Shown: in pieces, positions 1 through 4,702 of the stretch | Layout of the letters: every line of letters begins with the position of its first letter | How positions within the stretch are numbered: position 1 is the first letter of the stretch | NCBI GenBank assembly: GCA_945889655.1 | Contig: CAMDCH010000053.1 | Location: forward strand, 1-12,311 | Direction of reading: 5' to 3' | Length of the DNA: 12,311 nt | Source of the DNA: SHZT01 sp945889655 | GTDB taxonomy: Bacteria; Gemmatimonadota; Gemmatimonadetes; Gemmatimonadales; GWC2-71-9 | Position numbers and translations under genes: made by a program | Notes under the pieces: model-generated | Databases searched by the model: none | The model's input: only the letters and a program-made list of their open reading frames with translations | Told to the model about the DNA's origin: nothing

Positions 1-2
1 GC

Positions 3-947
3 GCGCCGCCGTTTGATGGCGAGACATCCCAGGAGATCGTGGCCCAGCACATCACCGCGCCGCCCCCGCTGGCCACCAACGTCGAGGGCAAGGTCCCGCG
101 CTGGCTGTCGGACGTGATCGTGCGGTGCCTTGCCAAGCGGCCCGCCGACCGGTTCAACACCGCGAGCCATGCGGCGCGCGCCCTCACCGCCGGCCGGCTC
201 TCGGGCCCGCAGGATTCGGTGTCCGTCCAGAGCGTGGCAGCGAAGGCGATGGACCCGGAGCGGACGGCGGTCATTCCCACGGCCGAGCGGACGGCAGCGA
301 GGCCATCCACACCCGCGGTCGTTGCCGCAGCGGGCAAGCGGTCGAATGTCGGCGCGATCGTCGGGATGCTGGTCGTTCTGGCAGCGCTTGGAGGAGGCGC
401 GGCGTGGTACTTCCTGCGGCCAGTCCTCGTCATTGCGAATCGCCTGGTGGAGTCGATCCAGCTCACCGTTCCGGGCGGCGCTAGCCGCACCGTGGAAGCC
501 GGCGCCGAATCAACCATTCCGCTGGGCGGCGTGACGGGCCCCGTCGTGTGGGTGCTCGTCCGCCCGACGACCCCGTCCGGTGTGGCGATGGGAGTGGAAA
601 TGGGTGGCTCGATCGCCACCGAGGGGGTGCGCGGCACGGTCCGCAGGGAAATCGACGGCCGCACGTCGGACCAGCCGGCCTTCGCGCCGCTCATCACCAA
701 TGCGTCCAGCGCTCCGCTCGACATCACGGTGAATCCCGGTCTCACCGGCGCGCTCAACTGCAACTGCCTGGTTCCTCCGGGCGCAAACCGGATGCGGATC
801 GGCTACTACTCTCTCTACCAGAACAGCGCCGTGCGAGCGAAAACCCGGAACGGGAAGACCGCCGGTTTCGGCGACCTGGGCCCGGACGTGGACCCCGTAA
901 CCGCCACCGTAGGGCTGAGGTTCGAAGACAAGGATTTTCGGGAGTGA
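3..947 (+). CDS. Receptor-type serine/threonine protein kinase, C-terminal part (5' end outside window)
   Basis: The open frame runs in from the left edge, so the true start lies outside. The first 60 or so visible residues match the end of a bacterial Hanks-type kinase domain: PPFDGE followed by an amphipathic helix, then CLAKRPADRF, the family's subdomain XI with its conserved Arg, which packs the C-lobe. A low-complexity juxtamembrane linker follows, then one hydrophobic helix (about nt 342-425), then roughly 170 residues predicted to lie outside the cytoplasm. That tail looks beta-rich and holds a Cys-Asn-Cys triplet near nt 760. I do not recognise a PASTA or other named sensor domain in it. 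The ATP-binding and catalytic loops are not visible, so activity cannot be judged. The stop codon lies in the first unit of the 7-bp repeat that begins the downstream hairpin. The kinase assignment is firm from the C-lobe motif and topology; the ligand is unknown. Confidence 0.85.
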   Translation, partial: APPFDGETSQEIVAQHITAPPPLATNVEGKVPRWLSDVIVRCLAKRPADRFNTASHAARALTAGRLSGPQDSVSVQSVAAKAMDPERTAVIPTAERTAARPSTPAVVAAAGKRSNVGAIVGMLVVLAALGGGAAWYFLRPVLVIANRLVESIQLTVPGGASRTVEAGAESTIPLGGVTGPVVWVLVRPTTPSGVAMGVEMGGSIATEGVRGTVRREIDGRTSDQPAFAPLITNASSAPLDITVNPGLTGALNCNCLVPPGANRMRIGYYSLYQNSAVRAKTRNGKTAGFGDLGPDVDPVTATVGLRFEDKDFRE

Positions 948-1051
948 GAAGTGAGAAGTGAGAAGTGAGAAGTGAGAAGGCGCTGCGGGATGAGATCAGA
1001 TCTCTCCTACAGCGCCTTTCTACTTCTCACTTCTTACTTCTCACTTCTCAC
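944..1051. terminator. Long repeat-built hairpin between convergent genes, likely bidirectional terminator
   Basis: Five tandem copies of GTGAGAA (944-978) and then GGCGCTG (979-985) form the left arm. CAGCGCC (1010-1016) followed by five copies of TTCTCAC, two of them degenerate (1017-1023 and 1031-1037), form the right arm (1010-1051). The arms can pair over about 42 bp, with one poor unit, around a 24-nt loop that itself holds GAGATC-A-GATCTC (992-1004). The stop codons of both flanking genes (945-947 on +, 1050-1048 on -) fall in the outermost repeat units. A terminator role for both strands is inferred from the convergent position and the GC-rich inner stem; there is no clean U-tract. 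Confidence 0.7.
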
Positions 1052-3171
1052 TGAGTCATGACTTCGACTTTCTCGATCGTCGCTCCTTCCAGCACCGCAT
1101 CCACCGCATCCATCCCGGCCGAGATCTCGCCGATGATCGTGTAGCTGTGGTCGAGGCGGTAGTTGTCCACGAGGTTGAAGAAGAGCTGGCCGTCACCGGT
1201 GTCCCGTCCCCGCGTCGAAATGCTCACGGTCCCCCGCAGGTGTGATTCGGTCGTCAGCTCGTCCCTCGCGTACGGTCCATCGCCCCAGTACTCGTTGGCT
1301 CCGGGGCTTCCTCCCTGGACGACGAAGTTCGGCACGACGCGATGCCAGGTGAGGCCGTCGAAGTAGCCGGCCGAGGCCAGGCGGACGAAGCGCTCGACCG
1401 TGGTGGGTGCCTCGAAGGGTCGCAGCACCAGGGTGAAGGTCGAACCGCCGCGCATGTGGAAGACGGCGCGTGTCCGCGAGAACTGCTCCAGCTGGGTAAG
1501 CGACGGGAGGCGGGAATAGGGGAGCGAGGTCGGCGCCGCATCCTGCGCCGCGCCCCAGCGGGCGAGGATCCGCGCCGTTTCCGCCGCGATCTCCCTGTCC
1601 CAGTCGTAGAGATAGAGCTGGATCTGCGAAGCCTGCGCCGGCGTTCCCAGCGATGCGATGGTGCGGAGGAGGGCCATGCGCGCATCGCGGGATGTCTCCC
1701 GGTTCTCGCCGGTGACGCGCTGGAGTGACGCGTTCAATGCGGCCAGCGCCGGCTCCGGATTCGGTGTGCTGTCGAGCGCCCGCGCGGCGGTGATCTGGAG
1801 CTGGTAGTCCTTGCGCGTGAGCGCCGCGATGTACGCGGAATCGGTTGCATGCTTGCTCAGCGTGGAGAGCCCGCGGATTGCCGCCTCGCGCACGTTGTCG
1901 CTGGAGTCGTAGGCGAGCTGTTCGAGCATGCGCGTGTTGCGCCGCGTAGCTGCCGCGCGCGCCGCGTACATGCGGACCCACCAGGTGCCGTGGTTCGCGA
2001 ACCTGGGCAGCAGCGAATCCGCGCGCGTGGGTGCGGTGCGGGCCAGGGCCACGAGCGCGTGCGCGGGCTGGTGCCACGAGGGCTGCGCCGCCGCGGGCCC
2101 GCGGTCGCCGTACGCGGGTGCCAGCTGCCGCGCGGTCGTGGCGAGTCGCTCGTCCGCCTGTGCGCGAAGTCCCGCCTCGCAGGTTCCGCCGAGGAGATCG
2201 ATGCCCAGGAGCTGGACGTGCGCGCTGCGATCGCTGAGCGCCTGGAGAATCGGGCCGCATCCGCCCGCGGCCTGGAGCCGCAGGCCATAGATCCGCAGCG
2301 CCTCGTAGCGGATCATGGGACTCTGGTCCTTGAACGCCTGCGTGATGAGCCGGGCGCGGTCGGGCTGCGAGTCGGCGGCAGCGAGCGACAGCAGCGCGAA
2401 GCGGCGCACCTGGGGGTCCGCGTCCGCGAACGCGGCGGTCATGGTCGCGGGCGAGAGCTTCCGCGCGCTGACGAGCGTGGCCACCGCGAGGCGGCGGACG
2501 CGGGCGGCGCTGTCGGCGCGCGCCGGCGTGGTGCGCCCGCGAGCGGCATAGCGCGCGAGCTGATCCAGGCGGGCCACCGCTTCGGCAGACGCGGTGACGT
2601 TCCGGGCGTGGATGCGGTAGAACGATTCGAACCCCCGTGCCGCCCCCAGCACCGCGGTCAGCGCCGTGTCACCAGCCACCTGTGTGATAGTCGACTCGAT
2701 GTCAGGCAGGAGGGGCGCGGGGAACCGGCCAAGTGACTGGGCCATCATGCCCCGGACGCGCGGATCTTTCTCAGTGCGGAAATGGGCGAGGAGCGAATCG
2801 CGGCCGGCGGCCGCATTTCCACGCTGGACCACCTGCGCCAGCGCGTTCGCCGCCTCGAACCGCACGGCGGGCATGGTGTCGCTCAACGCGTACGAGACCA
2901 GGTCCACCAGGCGGAGGCGTGCGTTGGGCGCGATGATGGTGTCACGCTCGAGCCGTCCCAGTCCCCGCACCGCCAGGCGCCGCATCTCGGGATCGGGGTA
3001 GCGAAGCCCGCCCGCGAGCGGGCCCATCTGCTGAACGTTGTTCGGCCTCGCGTCCTCGGCCGACAGGATCGCCGACCACATGACGGCATCGCGGGCCGAG
3101 ACGACGGGTTGGGCGAGGAGGCCGGCGGGGACGGCCAGCGAGAGCAGGGCAAGGCTTCGAAGGATTCGCAT
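1048..3171 (-). CDS. Exported HEAT-repeat protein with C-terminal cyclophilin-type peptidyl-prolyl cis-trans isomerase domain
   Basis: The product is about 707 residues. It begins with a signal peptide (basic MRILR, hydrophobic stretch, then LLAQ near residue 21), so it probably acts in the periplasm. Residues about 40-550 form a HEAT/PBS-lyase-like array of roughly a dozen units, seen as recurring D-P-x-[VM]-R-x-x-A-x-x-x-L-[GA] patterns (e.g. DPEMRRLAVRGLG, DPQVRRFALLSL, SDNVREAAIRGLS). The last 140 residues are a cyclophilin fold: WHRVVPNFVVQGG holds the catalytic Arg (R611, matching R55 of human cyclophilin A) plus F616 and Q619, and QLFFNL supplies the Phe of the proline pocket. The Trp of the eukaryotic pocket is replaced by Arg. 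The domain should isomerise Xaa-Pro bonds; the HEAT array probably presents or recruits clients (inference). I chose the ATG at 3171 because a 30-residue N-terminal extension from 3261 would translate a REP-like repeat and precede the signal peptide. No Shine-Dalgarno is seen before 3171. Confidence 0.88.
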   Translation of the reverse strand: MRILRSLALLSLAVPAGLLAQPVVSARDAVMWSAILSAEDARPNNVQQMGPLAGGLRYPDPEMRRLAVRGLGRLERDTIIAPNARLRLVDLVSYALSDTMPAVRFEAANALAQVVQRGNAAAGRDSLLAHFRTEKDPRVRGMMAQSLGRFPAPLLPDIESTITQVAGDTALTAVLGAARGFESFYRIHARNVTASAEAVARLDQLARYAARGRTTPARADSAARVRRLAVATLVSARKLSPATMTAAFADADPQVRRFALLSLAAADSQPDRARLITQAFKDQSPMIRYEALRIYGLRLQAAGGCGPILQALSDRSAHVQLLGIDLLGGTCEAGLRAQADERLATTARQLAPAYGDRGPAAAQPSWHQPAHALVALARTAPTRADSLLPRFANHGTWWVRMYAARAAATRRNTRMLEQLAYDSSDNVREAAIRGLSTLSKHATDSAYIAALTRKDYQLQITAARALDSTPNPEPALAALNASLQRVTGENRETSRDARMALLRTIASLGTPAQASQIQLYLYDWDREIAAETARILARWGAAQDAAPTSLPYSRLPSLTQLEQFSRTRAVFHMRGGSTFTLVLRPFEAPTTVERFVRLASAGYFDGLTWHRVVPNFVVQGGSPGANEYWGDGPYARDELTTESHLRGTVSISTRGRDTGDGQLFFNLVDNYRLDHSYTIIGEISAGMDAVDAVLEGATIEKVEVMTQ

Positions 3172-3177
3172 GGCATC

Positions 3178-3183
3178 AGTATA
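3178..3183 (-). promoter_or_regulatory. Possible -10 box (TATACT) directly before the HEAT-cyclophilin gene
   Basis: Read on the minus strand, TATACT matches five of six bases of the TATAAT consensus and ends 6 nt before the ATG at 3171. Transcription starting at the usual distance would begin at or within a base or two of the start codon, giving a leaderless mRNA. This agrees with the absence of a Shine-Dalgarno. No -35 match is seen; that position falls inside the REP-like palindrome. A single hexamer in isolation is weak evidence. Confidence 0.3.
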
Positions 3184-3190
3184 TCGCCCA

Positions 3191-3230
3191 CACCCCTGTC
3201 CCCGCTCCCTAACGGGAGCGGGGGACCAGA
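3191..3230 (-). repeat. REP-like palindrome, copy 1 (minus orientation)
   Basis: A 10-bp perfect stem, CCCCGCTCCC pairing with GGGAGCGGGG, closes a 4-nt loop (GTTA in the minus reading) and is followed by ACAGGGGTG. Read on the minus strand it matches copy 3 over 40 bases except two loop bases, including the TCTGGT that leads into the stem. It lies 20 bp upstream of the isomerase start and is inverted relative to copy 2. Confidence 0.85.
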
Positions 3231-3300
3231 ACCGAAACCATGGCACTGCGGGCGCTGACAAGAGAAGGGAAGACGCCGCAGCACTCTGGTCGGGGTTGTC

Positions 3301-3339
3301 GTCCCCCGCTCCCGGAAGGGAGCGGGGACAGGGGTGAGG
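3301..3339 (+). repeat. REP-like palindrome, copy 2 (plus orientation)
   Basis: These 39 bases are identical to 4182-4220: the 10-bp stem CCCCGCTCCC/GGGAGCGGGG around a GGAA loop, then ACAGGGGTGAGG. The copy is inverted relative to copy 1, with 70 bp of unique sequence between them, so the pair could fold into one larger cruciform or long hairpin, as in REPIN/BIME doublets. An 11-bp tail (AGGGGTGAGGC, 3330-3340) is repeated in tandem at 3341-3351 and runs into the stop codon of the next gene. Confidence 0.85.
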
Positions 3340-3350
3340 CAGGGGTGAGG

Positions 3351-4034
3351 CTAGGGGCGTCGAATGTCCTCGCGTGTCTCGCGCCGATCCTCGCGCAGCT
3401 CGCGCCGGTCCTCGCCGAGCTCCCGGCCGGTCGCTTTCGCGTCCTCGCGCGAGATCGCGAGGAAGTCGTTCAGCAGGGCGCGCTGGCGGGTCGTCGCCGA
3501 AGCGGCGCCGGCGGTCACCTGGGGCTGGATCTGTCGCAGTTCCGTGATGATCGCGCGCTGACGCTCGGCGCGTTGCTTTGCCGCCGCTGCGTCGCGGACG
3601 TCATCCCGCGTGTCACGGCGGTCGTCCCGGAGATCACGGCGGTCGGCGCGCGTCTGTGGAGCCGGCGCGCCGGACGCGCGGTCGCGACGGACCTCGCGAC
3701 GGTCGCTCCCGATTTCCGAACGCGATCCCGCCACCTCGCGGCGATCCTGTGTGGCGTCCCGTGCTCCCTCCCGCGCTTCCCGTCCCAGCTCGGCGGCAAG
3801 CCTGGCCTGTGCCGCGGACTCGGCGGCCTTGTCGCCGGCCGAACGGCTCCGGTCCAGCTCGCCGACAATCGCCTCCATTCGACGAACGTCTCCCATATCC
3901 CCCAGCCCCTGAGCGGCATCGGTCGCCACCTGCCGGCGGTCCGAAGCGCGTTCCGCCGCATCGCGGCGCACCTGGCCGAGAAGCAGGGTGGGACTCATTA
4001 ACGAAAGCACGGTCACAACTCGCAGCGCACGCAT
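3351..4034 (-). CDS. Exported Arg/Asp/Glu-rich repeat protein of unknown function
   Basis: The product is 227 residues. It starts with a signal peptide (MRALRVVTVLSLMSPTLLLGQ), so it is probably periplasmic or secreted. I chose the ATG at 4034 because GAGG lies 6 nt upstream; a TTG two codons earlier is possible. The mature part is almost entirely helical in character, with no Cys, Trp or Tyr and a single Phe. It is dominated by DRR-containing heptads. A 17-residue block occurs twice, at 131-147 and 209-225 (DRRDLRDDRRDTRDD and DRRELREDRRETRED plus a final V/I-R), with Asp and Glu exchanged at matching positions; partial copies lie near residues 31, 97 and 111. Between the main copies is a helix-rich stretch, residues 150-205. 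This composition fits a charged single helix or coiled coil. I do not recognise the family. The gene precedes the HEAT-cyclophilin gene on the same strand, separated by a REP-like pair, so co-transcription is uncertain. Confidence 0.75.
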   Translation of the reverse strand: MRALRVVTVLSLMSPTLLLGQVRRDAAERASDRRQVATDAAQGLGDMGDVRRMEAIVGELDRSRSAGDKAAESAAQARLAAELGREAREGARDATQDRREVAGSRSEIGSDRREVRRDRASGAPAPQTRADRRDLRDDRRDTRDDVRDAAAAKQRAERQRAIITELRQIQPQVTAGAASATTRQRALLNDFLAISREDAKATGRELGEDRRELREDRRETREDIRRP

Positions 4035-4177
4035 AGCCAACCTCGAAGGTAGGTCGATTGTCTGACGGTTCGTTCGGTACCGGCGTTAACCCTCTCCCCT
4101 GTCCCAACGTTGAGAACTGCGGCAATACCCGAACTAACGGAGATCAGGAAGGCGGCCGCAGAACCATCAGTCTCGCT

Positions 4178-4220
4178 TCTGGTCCCCCGCTCCCGGAAGG
4201 GAGCGGGGACAGGGGTGAGG
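4178..4220 (+). repeat. REP-like palindrome, copy 3 (plus orientation)
   Basis: TCTGGT, the GGAA-looped stem CCCCGCTCCC/GGGAGCGGGG and ACAGGGGTGAGG follow each other here. Bases 4182-4220 are identical to copy 2, and the leading TCTG is shared only with copy 1. It lies 11 bp upstream of the -35 box of the blaI-type operon, between divergently transcribed genes. The rest of the 266-bp divergent spacer (4035-4177) shows no gene, and I see no convincing promoter for the minus-strand gene. Confidence 0.85.
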
Positions 4221-4231
4221 GCGGGGTAGGG

Positions 4232-4260
4232 TTGACAGATTTAACTACACATGTAATACT
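4232..4260 (+). promoter_or_regulatory. Sigma70-type promoter of the blaI-M56 operon
   Basis: TTGACA (4232-4237) is a perfect -35 box. Seventeen bases later AATACT (4255-4260) matches four of six bases of the -10 consensus; TAATAC one base earlier is an alternative. Transcription would start near 4267, giving a leader of about 35 nt before the ATG at 4301. The AT-rich stretch stands out from its GC-rich surroundings, and both operator-like dyads overlap it. Confidence 0.65.
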
Positions 4261-4271
4261 ACGGTCGTAGA
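4245..4271. promoter_or_regulatory. Two BlaI/CopY-type operator dyads overlapping the -10 region
   Basis: TACACATGTA (4246-4255) exactly fits TACAnnTGTA, the half-site pattern bound by the BlaI/MecI/CopY family. A second dyad, CTACGGTCGTAG (4259-4270), has the same geometry with G:C changes in the half-sites. The centres are 14 bp apart and cover the -10 box and the presumed start of transcription, so a bound repressor should block polymerase. Autoregulation by the adjacent repressor gene is inferred from family behaviour. Confidence 0.6.
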
Positions 4272-4300
4272 TAGAGCCTGAACCTGCTCCCGAGGTGGAC

Positions 4301-4702
4301 ATGTCCGAGTCGCATCAGCTGACCGACCTTCAGATCGCGGTCATGCGGGTCCTGTGGGATAGGGGTGAAGCCAGCGTTTCCGACATCTGGGAAGCATTGC
4401 GCCCGGAGCGAGGGCTGGCCCAGACGACGGTGGCGACTCTCCTCTCCCGCCTCGAGAAGCGGGGAGTGGTGACCCACCGCAACCGCGCGCGCCAGTTCCT
4501 CTACCAGGCGTCGGTAACGGAGTCGGAAGTAAGGCGGGTCATGGTGCGTGAGCTGACGGAGCGGCTGTTCGATGGGGACGTGGCGGCCCTGATGAGTCAC
4601 CTTCTGGCCGCTCGCGACGTAAGTCCTGGTGACCTCGCGAGGGTCAAGGAGCTGGTCGAGGCCCAGGAGCACAAGACGGGGGTGGAACGTGATCAGGATT
4701 GA
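4301..4702 (+). CDS. blaI: BlaI/MecI/CopY-family winged-helix transcriptional repressor
   Basis: The product is 133 residues, the usual length for the family. The N-terminal 80 residues show the winged-helix signature in order: LTDLQIAVMRVLWDRGEASV, then DIWEAL, the recognition-helix segment LAQTTVATLLSRLEKRGVV, and the wing with RQFLYQ. The C-terminal part (EVRRVMVRELTERLFDGD and AALMSHLL) is the dimerisation helix region, which in BlaI and MecI contains the proteolytic inactivation site. There are no cysteines, so the CxC metal cluster of CopY is absent; release from DNA is more likely through proteolysis than direct metal binding. The ATG at 4301 is preceded by GAGG with 5 nt spacing; a GTG two codons upstream overlaps that site and is less likely. 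The gene end overlaps the M56 gene by 14 bp, as expected for translationally coupled repressor and protease partners. The symbol denotes the family, not a role in beta-lactam resistance. Confidence 0.9.
   Translation: MSESHQLTDLQIAVMRVLWDRGEASVSDIWEALRPERGLAQTTVATLLSRLEKRGVVTHRNRARQFLYQASVTESEVRRVMVRELTERLFDGDVAALMSHLLAARDVSPGDLARVKELVEAQEHKTGVERDQD

Noticed and set aside
944..1051. CRISPR-like array
   Set aside because: Units are 7 bp without spacers and the two halves are inverted; it is a hairpin, not a CRISPR.
1849..2736. Long plus-strand open frame opposite the HEAT-cyclophilin gene
   Set aside because: It is an Arg/Gly/Ala-rich shadow typical of GC-rich DNA; the minus-strand frame has a signal peptide and recognisable domains.
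3172..3261. A 30-residue N-terminal extension of the HEAT-cyclophilin gene to the ATG at 3261
   Set aside because: It would translate a REP-like palindrome and place about 30 polar residues before a normal signal peptide, so the ATG at 3171 is preferred.
4035..4110. A minus-strand promoter with GACAAT as -10 for the gene at 3351-4034
   Set aside because: The hexamer matches four of six bases and no -35 lies at a suitable distance.
4058..4270. Small plus-strand open frame in the divergent spacer
   Set aside because: It runs through REP copy 3 and the operon promoter and has no homology I recognise; it is unlikely to be a gene.
4629..4688. An earlier start for the M56 gene
   Set aside because: It lies wholly inside blaI, adds 20 Arg/Ser-rich residues before the first membrane helix, and has no better ribosome site.
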